NCBI RefSeq assembly: GCF_040438645.1
Contig: NZ_CP159253.1
Location: 1,302,001-1,366,000 of the forward strand
Reading direction: 5' to 3'
DNA length: 64,000 nucleotides
Source: Mesorhizobium sp. WSM2240
Lineage (GTDB): Bacteria > Pseudomonadota > Alphaproteobacteria > Rhizobiales > Rhizobiaceae
Positions within the stretch are counted from its first letter, which is position 1. Every line of letters starts with the position of its first letter. The position numbers and the translations under genes were made by a program. Positions 46,010 to 54,559 of the stretch are shown piece by piece. The notes beneath the pieces are model-generated. The model saw nothing but the letters and a program-made list of their open reading frames with translations, did not search any database and had not been told where the DNA came from.

Positions 46010-47241
46010 ACGCCGAGCACCAGATCACCGCCGGCTTCATGCCGCTGCTCGACAGCGCCTTGCTTGTCGCGGCGAGGGAAATCGGCTTCGCGGAGGAGGA
46101 AGGCATCGCGCTGACCCTGGTGCGCGAGACCTCCTGGGCGAACATCCGCGACCGGCTCGCCGTTGGCCATTTCAACGTGGCTCACATGCTTGCGCCGATG
46201 CCAATCGCCTGCAATCTGGGCCTGACGCCGCTCGCCTCCCGCACCATAGCGCCGATGGCGCTCGGTCTCGGCGGCAATGCGATCACCGTTTCAAATGCGG
46301 TTTGGGCGGCGATGGAAGCACATGGCGCGCGGCCGGACCTCGATCCCAGGAGTGCGGGTGCTGCTCTGAAGGCGGTGGTCGCCGAGCGCGCCGGACGCGG
46401 CGGCGAGCCGTTGCGCTTCGCCGTCGTGCATCCGCATTCGGGTCACAATTACGAACTGCGCTACTGGCTCACCGCTTGCGGCGTCGCCGAGCGGGGTGTC
46501 GAAATCGTCATCGTGCCGCCGCCTTTGATGGCGGATGCGCTGCGCGCCGGAAACATTGATGGCTATTGCGTGGGCGAGCCATGGAGCACGGCCGCCGCAC
46601 TTTCCGGCAGCGGCCGGATCGCCACCGTGAAGGCTGCGATCTGGCGCTCCAGCCCTGAAAAGGTTCTGGGCGCAGGCGCAGGCTGGGCGGAAGCCAATCC
46701 CGAAGCGCTGGCCGCGCTGCTGAGGGCGCTCTACCGCGCCGCGATCTGGTGCGCGGATAAGGCCAACCATGCCGAACTCGCATCTTTTCTCTCAAGCCCG
46801 GCCTATCTCGGCAAGCCGGAAGAATGGATGCTTCCCGCGCTGTCCGGGCAAATCCGGACCGGCGGTGATGGAGAACGCCTCGTCGAGGATTTCTTCATTC
46901 CGCTGGCCAAAGCTGCGACCTTTCCTTGGAAGAGCCACGCCCTCTGGTTCTATACCCAGATGGTTCGCTGGGAGCAGATCCGGCATAGCCCGGCGCATGA
47001 AGCGATCGCGCGCGACTCCTATCGCCCGGACATCTACCGCTCGGCGCTGAAGCCGCTCGGCGTGCCGCTTCCCGGCGCGAACGCGAAGGTCGAGGGCGCA
47101 CTGACGGCCGCTACGCCGGTCGGCTCGGCCGGCGCGAGCCTGGTGCTCGGGCCGGATGGGTTTTTCGACGGCGGCATCTTTGATCCGGATGAGATCGAGA
47201 GCTATATCGCGGCGCAGAATTCTGGCCGCTCAGGCTCCTGA
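46006..47241 (+). CDS. nasS: Nitrate sensor NasS (NrtA/CmpA-like, cytoplasmic)
   Basis: The 411-residue protein resembles nitrate/bicarbonate ABC binding proteins. It has GFMPLLDSALLVAAREIGFA, FNVAHMLAPMPIACNLGL, VVHPHSGHNYELRYWL and NIDGYCVGEPWSTAAA. It lacks any signal peptide, so it is the cytosolic sensor that binds nitrate and releases NasT, rather than a transport component. The immediate pairing with nasT and the downstream nitrate genes support this. Confidence 0.92.
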   Translation: MNAEHQITAGFMPLLDSALLVAAREIGFAEEEGIALTLVRETSWANIRDRLAVGHFNVAHMLAPMPIACNLGLTPLASRTIAPMALGLGGNAITVSNAVWAAMEAHGARPDLDPRSAGAALKAVVAERAGRGGEPLRFAVVHPHSGHNYELRYWLTACGVAERGVEIVIVPPPLMADALRAGNIDGYCVGEPWSTAAALSGSGRIATVKAAIWRSSPEKVLGAGAGWAEANPEALAALLRALYRAAIWCADKANHAELASFLSSPAYLGKPEEWMLPALSGQIRTGGDGERLVEDFFIPLAKAATFPWKSHALWFYTQMVRWEQIRHSPAHEAIARDSYRPDIYRSALKPLGVPLPGANAKVEGALTAATPVGSAGASLVLGPDGFFDGGIFDPDEIESYIAAQNSGRSGS

Positions 47242-47268
47242 TCATTTCCGCGCCATCTTTTGTGCATT

Positions 47269-47283
47269 GCACAACATTTGTGC
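47269..47283 (+). promoter_or_regulatory. NtrC-type enhancer site upstream of narK
   Basis: GCAC-N7-GTGC (47269-47272 and 47280-47283) matches the core of the NtrC consensus. It lies 109 nt upstream of the sigma-54 -24 box, a normal enhancer distance. It partly overlaps the TTGTGCATTGCACAA palindrome at 47260-47274. Confidence 0.6.
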
Positions 47284-47391
47284 TCCTGCCTAGCTGAATG
47301 ATCATTGTTTGGACCAGAGAGGCTCGCCTCCGATCCAACGAAATTTTCCCTCGCCATTGATTCCGTGAAATGTTTTCCGGTTTCCTTGAAC

Positions 47392-47408
47392 TGGCACGGA
47401 TCCTGCTT
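47392..47408 (+). promoter_or_regulatory. Sigma-54 promoter of the narK-nirBD-nasA operon
   Basis: TGGCACGGATCCTGCTT has the invariant GG (47393-47394) and GC (47405-47406) ten nucleotides apart, and a perfect TGGCAC -24 element. Transcription would begin near 47417 and give a ~170-nt leader. Confidence 0.75.
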
Positions 47409-47442
47409 CTCGTCATGCAGGTCCTCGCGGGCCAAAGATTCA

Positions 47443-47512
47443 GCGTCCAAAGACGGGCGCGTCACAGGCAAAGCTGCCGATCAGGAATTCGCGGTCCCGG
47501 ATAGACGGGCGC
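47443..47512 (+). ncRNA. Leader RNA with ANTAR-type hexaloop hairpins (NasT target)
   Basis: Hairpin 1 is GCGTCC (47443-47448), loop AAAGAC (47449-47454) and GGGCGC (47455-47460). It has a six-base loop with A at position 1 and G at position 4, as in known ANTAR targets. A second hairpin (47491-47512) shares the loop-3' arm AGACGGGCGC but has a 2-nt bulge and an imperfect loop. Both lie between the sigma-54 start and the narK start, next to an intrinsic terminator, as expected for nitrate-dependent antitermination. Confidence 0.7.
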
Positions 47513-47541
47513 GAAGACTTGGCCGGCAGCTTTTTGTTTTT
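47470..47541 (+). terminator. Attenuator terminator in the nitrate operon leader
   Basis: AAAGCTGCCG (47470-47479) pairs with CGGCAGCTTT (47524-47533), and the T-rich tract TTTTTGTTTTT follows. The 44-nt loop contains the second ANTAR-like hairpin. Folding would stop transcription 48 nt before the narK ATG unless NasT acts. Confidence 0.75.
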
Positions 47542-47588
47542 GATCCAAACCCAGCGCGGCGCCTCCCACGCCGCTCAAGGAGCCGACA

Positions 47589-48884
47589 ATGACCGCAACT
47601 TCTCCAGCCGCATCAAGCCAGGACAATGCTCCGGGCAGAGCGCTGACTATGTCGACAATCGCCTTCACCGTCTGCTTCGCCGTGTGGACGATCTTTTCCA
47701 TCATCGGGGTGCGCATCAAGGATGAGCTCGGCCTGAGCGAGACGCAGTTCGGTCTGCTGGTCGGCATGCCGATCCTCACCGGCTCGCTCGTCCGGGTGGC
47801 GTTAGGGATCTGGACCGACCGCTATGGCGGCCGCCTTGTCTACACAGCGACCATGCTCGCTGCCGCCATAGCCACGTTCCTGCTGGCCTTCGCGCAAACC
47901 TACGCGCAGATGCTGGTCGCGGCCCTCGGCGTCGGGCTCGCCGGCGGATCCTTCGCGGTCGGCGTCGCCTATGTGTCTCGCTTCTTTCCGGCAGAGAGGC
48001 AGGGCACGGCGCTCGGCATTTTCGGCGTCGGCAATGTCGGGGCGGCGGTGACCAAGTTCATCGCTCCGTTCGTGCTGCTCGCCGGCGGCTGGCAGGATGT
48101 CGCCCTGATCTGGGCGGCGGTTCTCGGCTTCATGGCCTTCATCTTCTGGTTCGGCACGGAGGACGATCCCGTCATCCGCCAGCGCAGGATCCATGGCGGG
48201 CAGCCCAGGAGTTTCTGGAGCGAGTTCGCGCCGTTGAAGGACATTCGCGTCTGGCGCTTCGCGCTCTACTATTTCTTCGCCTTCGGCGCGTTCGTGGCGC
48301 TGGCGCTTTGGCTGCCGCGCTATCTGATCGGCGTCTACGGCTTCGGCATCGCCACGGCCGGCATGATCGGCGCGGCCTATTCGGTGCCGGCGTCGATCTT
48401 CCGGGCCTATGGCGGCGTGCTGTCCGACCGCGTCGGTGCGCGCACGATCATGTACTGGACGTTCGGGGTCTCGGCGGTTGCCACGTTGATCCTGTCGCTG
48501 CCGCCGACCGACTATATCGTATACGGCATAGACGGCCGGATGGGCTTTCACCTGGCCGTCGGACCTGTCGCCTTCATCGTCGTGATCTTCGTGCTCGGCT
48601 TCTTCATGAGCCTCGGCAAGGCGGCGGTCTATAAGCACATTCCCGTCTACTACCCGCAGAATGTCGGCGCCGTGGGCGGCCTGGTCGGCATGATCGGCGG
48701 GCTCGGCGGCTTCATCCTGCCGATCCTCTTCGGCATGCTCAACGACCTGACCGGGCTGTGGACCAGCTGCTTCATGCTGCTCTTCGTGCTGGTCGTGGTG
48801 TCGTTTGCCTGGATGCATCTCGCCATCCGCAGGATGGAGCGCAAGGCGAGCGACGCCGACCAACTCGCCTTTGCCGCGCAGTGA
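47589..48884 (+). CDS. narK: Nitrate/nitrite MFS transporter (NarK family)
   Basis: The 431-residue protein has 12 predicted membrane helices. The nitrate signature region reads GIFGVGNVGAAVTKFIAPFV in helix 5, and a related Gly-rich GAVGGLVGMIGGLGGFILPI appears in helix 11. WTDRYGGRLVYTATM marks the TM2-3 loop. It imports nitrate (or exchanges nitrate and nitrite) for assimilation. AAGGAG precedes the ATG. It is the first gene after the attenuated leader and lies 17 nt before nirB. Confidence 0.9.
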   Translation: MTATSPAASSQDNAPGRALTMSTIAFTVCFAVWTIFSIIGVRIKDELGLSETQFGLLVGMPILTGSLVRVALGIWTDRYGGRLVYTATMLAAAIATFLLAFAQTYAQMLVAALGVGLAGGSFAVGVAYVSRFFPAERQGTALGIFGVGNVGAAVTKFIAPFVLLAGGWQDVALIWAAVLGFMAFIFWFGTEDDPVIRQRRIHGGQPRSFWSEFAPLKDIRVWRFALYYFFAFGAFVALALWLPRYLIGVYGFGIATAGMIGAAYSVPASIFRAYGGVLSDRVGARTIMYWTFGVSAVATLILSLPPTDYIVYGIDGRMGFHLAVGPVAFIVVIFVLGFFMSLGKAAVYKHIPVYYPQNVGAVGGLVGMIGGLGGFILPILFGMLNDLTGLWTSCFMLLFVLVVVSFAWMHLAIRRMERKASDADQLAFAAQ

Positions 48885-48901
48885 AGGGAAGGCGAATCGT
48901 C

Positions 48902-51352
48902 ATGACAGAGAAACTCGTCATCATCGGCAATGGCATGGCGCCGGGAAGGATGCTAGAGCATCTGCTGGAGAAAGCGCCCGGCCGCTATGCCATCACCATC
49001 TTCAACGCCGAGCCGAGGGTCAATTACGACCGCATCATGCTGTCGCCGGTGCTCTCCGGCGAGAAGGATTATGAGGAAATCATCATCCACGGCGATGGCT
49101 GGTACATCAAGAACGGCATCACGCTATACAAAGGCCACAAGATCGTAGCGGTCGACCGCTCGGCGAAAACCGTGACCTCCGACCACGGCGTCGTGGAACC
49201 TTATGACAGACTGGTGATCGCAACCGGCTCGGTGCCTTTCATCATTCCGGTTCCCGGAAACGACTTGCCGGGCGTGCTGACCTATCGCGACCTCGACGAC
49301 GTGCAGGCCATGCTGCTTGCGGCGCAGTCGCGGGCAAAGGCGGTGGTCATCGGCGGCGGTCTGCTCGGACTGGAGGCGGCGGCAGGCCTCAGCGAGCGCG
49401 GTATGGACGTCACCGTGCTCCATGTGATGCCGACGCTGATGGAGCGGCAGCTAGACCCTGCGGCGGGCTATCTCCTGCAGCGCGCCGTCGAGGAGCGCGG
49501 CATCAAGGTCATGACCAAGGCCAACACCAAGGCGATCGTCGGAAACGGCAAGGTGGAAGGCGTGGAACTGGCCGGCGGCACCACCGTGCCCGCCAGTCTG
49601 GTGGTGATGGCGGTCGGCATCCGGCCGAATGCAGCGCTCGCGAAGGACGCCGGGGTGACGGTTAATCGCGGCATCGTCGTCGATGCCGGCATGCGAACAT
49701 CCGATCCCGACATCTTCGCGCTCGGCGAATGCGCCGAGGTGGGCGGTCAGGTCTACGGGCTCGTCGCGCCGCTCTACGAAATGGCGCGGGTGGCGGCATC
49801 GCATCTCGCCGGCGACGAAACCGCCGCCTTCGTGCACAACGATACGCCGACGAAGCTCAAGGTGACCGGCATCGAACTGTTCTCGCTTGGCGACTTCGCC
49901 GATGGCGACGACCGCCAGGAGATCGTGCTGCGCGACGCCTCCGCCGGCGTCTACAAGCGCCTCGTGCTCAAGGACGACCGCATCATCGGGACCGTGCTCT
50001 ATGGCGAGACGGCCGACGGGGCATGGTTCAACGATCTGAAGAAGAAGCAGATCGACATTTCAGAGATGCGCGACACGCTCATCTTCGGCCAGGCCTATCA
50101 GGGAGGCGCTCCCCTGGACCCTATGGCGGCCGTTGCAGCCTTGCCGGATGATGCGGAAATCTGCGGCTGCAACGGCGTGTGCAAGGGAACGATCGCTGGC
50201 TCGATCACGGCCAAGGGACTGACCTCGCTCGACGATGTCAGGGCGCACACGAAGGCCTCGGCTTCCTGCGGCTCGTGCACCGGCCTGGTCGAGCAACTGA
50301 TGTCGCTGACGCTGGGCGACGTCTACAACCCGGCGGCGGTCCAGCCGATGTGCGGCTGCACCACGCTCGGTCATGACGATGTCCGCCGGCTGATCAAGGC
50401 GAAGGGTTTGAAGACCATTCCCGCCGTCATGCAGGAACTGGAATGGAAGACTTCCTGCGGCTGCGCCAAATGCCGGCCGGCGCTGAATTATTATCTCGTG
50501 GCCGACTGGCCGGACGAATATGCCGACGATTACCAGTCGCGCTTCATTAACGAGCGCGTGCACGCCAACATCCAGAAGGACGGCACCTATTCGGTAGTGC
50601 CGCGCATGTGGGGCGGCGTGACCTCGTCCAAGGAGCTGCGCGCCATCGCCGACGTGGTCGACAGGTTCGATATCCCGATGGTGAAGGTGACCGGCGGCCA
50701 GCGCATAGACATGCTGGGTATCCGCAAAGAGGATTTGCCGGCGGTGTGGGCCGATCTCGGCAAGGCTGGCTTCGTCTCTGGCCACGCCTACGCCAAGGGG
50801 TTGCGCACGGTAAAGACCTGCGTCGGGTCGGACTGGTGCCGCTTCGGCACGCAGGATTCGACGGGGCTCGGCATCCGCATCGAGAAATTCATGTGGGGCT
50901 CGTGGACGCCGGCCAAGGTGAAGATGGCAGTGTCCGGCTGTCCACGCAACTGCGCCGAGGCGACCTGCAAGGATGTCGGCGTGATCTGCGTGGATTCAGG
51001 TTTCGAAATCCATTTCGCGGGTGCGGCCGGCCTCGACATCAAGGGCACCGAAGTGCTGGGTCTGGTGAAAACAGAGGACGAGGCGCTAGAGGTGATCGTG
51101 GCGCTCGTCCAGATGTACCGCGAGCAGGGCCGCTATCTCGAACGCATCTACAAATGGGCCAAGCGCGTCGGCATCGCCGAGGTCAAGCGCCAGATCCTGG
51201 ACGATGCGGAGAAGCGCAAGGACTATTACGACCGCTTCGTCTTTTCCCAGAAATTCGCGCAGGTCGACCCGTGGACGGAGCGCGCCTCCGGCAAGGACAA
51301 GCACGAGTTCCGGCCGATGGCTTCGGTGGGATTTGCAGAGGCGGCGGAGTGA
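48902..51352 (+). CDS. nirB: Assimilatory nitrite reductase large subunit
   Basis: The 816-residue enzyme reduces nitrite to ammonium with NAD(P)H. The N-terminal FAD/NAD reductase domain has LVIIGNGMAPGRMLE and VVIGGGLLGLEAA. Two BFD-like [2Fe-2S] segments start at C421 (CGCNGVC) and near residue 483 (CGCTTLGHDDV). The C-terminal sirohaem domain has the [4Fe-4S] ligands C640, C646, C680 and C684 in TCVGSDWC and SGCPRNC. GAAGGGAAGG precedes the ATG at 48902. The nirD start follows the stop by 5 nt. Confidence 0.96.
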   Translation: MTEKLVIIGNGMAPGRMLEHLLEKAPGRYAITIFNAEPRVNYDRIMLSPVLSGEKDYEEIIIHGDGWYIKNGITLYKGHKIVAVDRSAKTVTSDHGVVEPYDRLVIATGSVPFIIPVPGNDLPGVLTYRDLDDVQAMLLAAQSRAKAVVIGGGLLGLEAAAGLSERGMDVTVLHVMPTLMERQLDPAAGYLLQRAVEERGIKVMTKANTKAIVGNGKVEGVELAGGTTVPASLVVMAVGIRPNAALAKDAGVTVNRGIVVDAGMRTSDPDIFALGECAEVGGQVYGLVAPLYEMARVAASHLAGDETAAFVHNDTPTKLKVTGIELFSLGDFADGDDRQEIVLRDASAGVYKRLVLKDDRIIGTVLYGETADGAWFNDLKKKQIDISEMRDTLIFGQAYQGGAPLDPMAAVAALPDDAEICGCNGVCKGTIAGSITAKGLTSLDDVRAHTKASASCGSCTGLVEQLMSLTLGDVYNPAAVQPMCGCTTLGHDDVRRLIKAKGLKTIPAVMQELEWKTSCGCAKCRPALNYYLVADWPDEYADDYQSRFINERVHANIQKDGTYSVVPRMWGGVTSSKELRAIADVVDRFDIPMVKVTGGQRIDMLGIRKEDLPAVWADLGKAGFVSGHAYAKGLRTVKTCVGSDWCRFGTQDSTGLGIRIEKFMWGSWTPAKVKMAVSGCPRNCAEATCKDVGVICVDSGFEIHFAGAAGLDIKGTEVLGLVKTEDEALEVIVALVQMYREQGRYLERIYKWAKRVGIAEVKRQILDDAEKRKDYYDRFVFSQKFAQVDPWTERASGKDKHEFRPMASVGFAEAAE

Positions 51353-51357
51353 GCGGC

Positions 51358-51687
51358 ATGAACTGGATTGCGATCGGCTCGATCACCGACATTCCCCAGC
51401 GCGGCGCGCGATGCGTGGCGACGCCGCAGGGCAAGATCGCCGTCTTCCGTACGGCGGAAGACCAGGTCTTCGCCATCGAAGACCATTGCCCGCACAAGGG
51501 TGGACCGCTGAGCCAAGGCATCGTGCACGGCGCGGCGGTGACCTGTCCGCTGCACAATTGGGTGATCTCGCTGGAGACCGGCAAGGCGCTCGGCGCTGAC
51601 GAGGGCGCGGTGAAGACGATCCCGGTCAGGGTCGACGGCGAGAGGCTGTTCATCGCGCTCGAAGCGCTGGCCAGCCGCGCGGCCTGA
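51358..51687 (+). CDS. nirD: Assimilatory nitrite reductase small subunit (Rieske-like)
   Basis: The 109-residue protein has a Rieske [2Fe-2S] fold with CPHKGGPLSQG and CPLHNWVISLETG, so both Cys-His pairs are present here. Some NirD proteins have lost them. It assembles with NirB in the cytosol. The ATG at 51358 follows the nirB stop by 5 nt, and the stop lies 3 nt before nasA, so all are translated from one message. Confidence 0.93.
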   Translation: MNWIAIGSITDIPQRGARCVATPQGKIAVFRTAEDQVFAIEDHCPHKGGPLSQGIVHGAAVTCPLHNWVISLETGKALGADEGAVKTIPVRVDGERLFIALEALASRAA

Positions 51688-51690
51688 CAC

Positions 51691-54474
51691 ATGCAGATCG
51701 ACGAAGCGCGCGAGGTGAGGACCACCTGCCCCTATTGCGGGGTGGGCTGCGGCGTGCTGGCGAAGGTCGCCGCGGACGGCGAAGTGAGCGTCCGCGGCGA
51801 CCCCGACCATCCGGCCAATTTTGGCCGTCTCTGCTCCAAAGGGTCGGCGCTCGCCGAAACGCTTGGGCTGGAGGAGCGGCTGCTCCACCCGGAGATTCGC
51901 GGCCGCCGCGCCGACTGGGACGAGGCGCTCGACCTCGTCGCCTCGACCTTCTCCAGCACGATCGCCGAGCACGGCCCCGACTCGGTCGCGTTCTATGTCT
52001 CCGGCCAGTTGCTGACCGAGGATTACTACGTCGCCAACAAGCTGATGAAGGGATTCATCGGCTCGGCAAATATCGACACAAACTCCCGCCTCTGCATGGC
52101 CTCGTCGGTGGCCGGCCACCGCCGCGCCTTCGGATCGGATACCGTGCCGGGAACCTACGAGGACCTGGAACTTGCCGACCTCATCGTGCTTGTCGGCTCC
52201 AATCTCGCCTGGTGCCATCCGGTGCTCTACCAGCGCATCGTGGCGGCGAAGGAGAAGCGGCCCGGCATGAAGATCGTGCTGGTCGATCCGCGCCGGACGA
52301 TGACCGCCGATATCGCCGACCTGCACCTCGCCATCGCGCCGGACGGCGATGTCGCGCTGTTTTCGGGCCTGCTGGCCTTCCTCGCCGAACGCGATGCGCT
52401 CGACCGCGACTATATCGCCGCGAACACCACCGGCTTCGAGGCGGCCCTGGCCGCCGCATCGGAATCCGGCATGGCGGAGATCGCGCGCCGGACCGGCCTC
52501 GACGAGGAGACGCTTCTCCGCTTCTTTACGCTTTTCGCCGATACGCCAAAAACGGTCACCGTTTACAGCCAGGGCGTCAATCAGTCGGCCTCGGGCACCG
52601 ACAAGGTCAACGCCATCATCAACTGCCATCTGGCGACCGGCCGCATCGGCAAACCCGGCGCAGGGCCGTTTTCGGTCACGGGCCAACCCAACGCCATGGG
52701 CGGCCGCGAGGTCGGCGGGCTCGCCAACATGCTTGCCGCCCATATGGAGATCGAAAATCCGATCCATCGCGACCGCGTGCGGCGCTTCTGGAACGCGCGC
52801 GCAGTCGCGGAGAAGCCGGGGCTGAAGGCGGTCGACATGTTCCGCGCCGTGGCGGACGGGCGCATCAAGGCGCTGTGGATCATGGCCACCAATCCGGTGG
52901 ACTCAATGCCGGACGCAGACGTGGTCGAGGCGGCCATCAAAGGTTGCCCGTTCGTGGTGGTGTCCGATGTCTCCGCCGAGGCCGACACAATCCGCCATGC
53001 CCATGTAAAACTGCCCGCCGCCGCCTGGGGTGAGAAGGACGGTACGGTGACCAATTCCGAGCGCCGCATCTCGCGCCAGCGGCCTTTCCTGCCCATGCCC
53101 GGCGAGGCGCGGCCGGACTGGTGGATAATGGCCGAGGTGGGGAAGCGGATGGGATTTTCCGACGCCTTTTCTCACGCTGCGCCGGCCGAGCTATTCGCCG
53201 AGCATGCCGCGCTTTCGGGCTTCGAGAATGGCGGCGAGAGGGATTTCGACATCGGCGCCCATGCCGGCATCGGCACGGGCGCCTATGAGGGATTGGAGCC
53301 GTTCCAATGGCCGGCGCGGGCTTTACCCTCCGCCTTGCGGGGAGGGTCGGAAGGCAGCGCCGGGGTGGGGGTGGCGCAGGACAGAGCTCAATCGTCTCCG
53401 CCCCGATCCGCCTTGCGGATCGACCCTCCCTGCAAAGGGGAGGGTAAGGCTGCCGCAATCCGCTTCTTCGCCGATGGCGGCTTCTACACACCCGACAGCA
53501 AGGCACGCTTCATCGCCGTCCGCCTGGCCACTGAAGCCAGCGCCAGCGGCGAATACCCGATGATCCTCAACACCGGCCGGGTGCGCGATCACTGGCATAC
53601 CATGACCAGGACCGGCCAAAGCCCGCGCTTGTCGCAGCATCTGGCGGAGCCTTTCGTCGAGATCCATCCGGCTGATGCCAGCCGCCACGGCATTGGCGAC
53701 GCCGATATCGTCCGCGTATCGTCCGCCCGCGGCGAGGTGCTGGTCCGCGCGCTGCTGACCGCGCGCCAGCGCCAAGGCAGCGTATTCGCGCCGATGCACT
53801 GGACCGACAGGTTTTCGGCCAAGGGCCGCATCGACGCACTCGTCGCGCCGCTGACCGACGCGATTTCCGGCCAGCCGGCGCTGAAACACGCCGCGGTTCG
53901 GATCGAAAGATTTGCGGCGCGGGCGTTCGGTTTCGCGGTCCTGCGCCAGCGGCCGGTGGCGATCGGCGCCGACTACTGGGCGCTGGCCAGGTGCCGGCAC
54001 GGATGGCGCGTCGAACTGGCCTTCGCCAAGGAAATAGACTGGCCGGGCTTCGCGCAAACGCTTTTCGGCGCGGATGAGGGCGTGGAATTTCTCGCCTATC
54101 ACGATCGCGACGCCGGTCAGCACCGCATAGCCGCGTTCGACGGCGAAAAACTGGCTGGCGCGTTGTTCGCCGCACCGGGACCGGTGGCCGTCTCGCGCGG
54201 CTGGGCCGCCGACCAGCTCGGCGAAACCCATGCCGGCCAGCGAAGCCGCTTCCGGATCGTGGCCGGACGCGCCGGCGCCGACCGGCCCGATGCGGGCGCG
54301 ATGGTCTGTTCCTGCTTCTCCGTGGGCGCAAACCAGATCGCAGCCGCCGTCGCCGCTGGGTGCGCCAGCGTCGAGGCTATCGGAGAAGTTCTCAAGGCGG
54401 GAACCAATTGCGGCTCATGCCGGTCCGAGATCAGGGCGATCGTCAACGCCGGCCGCGTCCAGGCCGCCGAGTAG
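51691..54474 (+). CDS. nasA: Assimilatory nitrate reductase with an in-frame repeat-encoded insertion
   Basis: The 927-residue molybdenum enzyme reduces nitrate to nitrite. The N-terminal [4Fe-4S] ligands are C13, C16, C20 and C48, followed by the Mo-bis-MGD domain (SANIDTNSRLCMASSVAGHR). The C-terminal cofactor-binding domain contains LNTGRVRDHWHTMTRTG, and a BFD-like [2Fe-2S] domain has C873, C875, C907 and C910. Residues 545-586 are encoded by a palindromic repeat inserted in frame between the two Mo domains. Without it, the protein would be 885 residues and FQWPARA would join AAIRFFADGG. Otherwise all motifs look intact. Confidence 0.95.
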   Translation: MQIDEAREVRTTCPYCGVGCGVLAKVAADGEVSVRGDPDHPANFGRLCSKGSALAETLGLEERLLHPEIRGRRADWDEALDLVASTFSSTIAEHGPDSVAFYVSGQLLTEDYYVANKLMKGFIGSANIDTNSRLCMASSVAGHRRAFGSDTVPGTYEDLELADLIVLVGSNLAWCHPVLYQRIVAAKEKRPGMKIVLVDPRRTMTADIADLHLAIAPDGDVALFSGLLAFLAERDALDRDYIAANTTGFEAALAAASESGMAEIARRTGLDEETLLRFFTLFADTPKTVTVYSQGVNQSASGTDKVNAIINCHLATGRIGKPGAGPFSVTGQPNAMGGREVGGLANMLAAHMEIENPIHRDRVRRFWNARAVAEKPGLKAVDMFRAVADGRIKALWIMATNPVDSMPDADVVEAAIKGCPFVVVSDVSAEADTIRHAHVKLPAAAWGEKDGTVTNSERRISRQRPFLPMPGEARPDWWIMAEVGKRMGFSDAFSHAAPAELFAEHAALSGFENGGERDFDIGAHAGIGTGAYEGLEPFQWPARALPSALRGGSEGSAGVGVAQDRAQSSPPRSALRIDPPCKGEGKAAAIRFFADGGFYTPDSKARFIAVRLATEASASGEYPMILNTGRVRDHWHTMTRTGQSPRLSQHLAEPFVEIHPADASRHGIGDADIVRVSSARGEVLVRALLTARQRQGSVFAPMHWTDRFSAKGRIDALVAPLTDAISGQPALKHAAVRIERFAARAFGFAVLRQRPVAIGADYWALARCRHGWRVELAFAKEIDWPGFAQTLFGADEGVEFLAYHDRDAGQHRIAAFDGEKLAGALFAAPGPVAVSRGWAADQLGETHAGQRSRFRIVAGRAGADRPDAGAMVCSCFSVGANQIAAAVAAGCASVEAIGEVLKAGTNCGSCRSEIRAIVNAGRVQAAE
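53323..53447. repeat. TTACCC...GGGTAA palindromic repeat inside nasA
   Basis: The element opens TTACCCTCCGCCTTGCGGGG and closes CCTGCAAAGGGGAGGGTAA, with GGGGTGGGGGTGG inside, in the same order as the copy at 5586-5718. It is translated in nasA without stops as LPSALRGGSEGSAGVGVAQD and so on for 42 codons. A GGCT tetranucleotide occurs immediately before and after it and could be a target duplication. Confidence 0.88.
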
Positions 54475-54559
54475 CCCGGAGCGACCAGCGCGTTGACGTT
54501 TGGCGCCGGCAGGAGGAAGTATCGCGCCCGGAAGGCAATCCTGCCCGACGGGAACAAAA

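Noticed and set aside
48758..48901. Upstream extension of nirB into narK
   Set aside because: ATG 48902 gives the conserved TEKLVIIGNGMA N-terminus and has its own ribosome-binding site.
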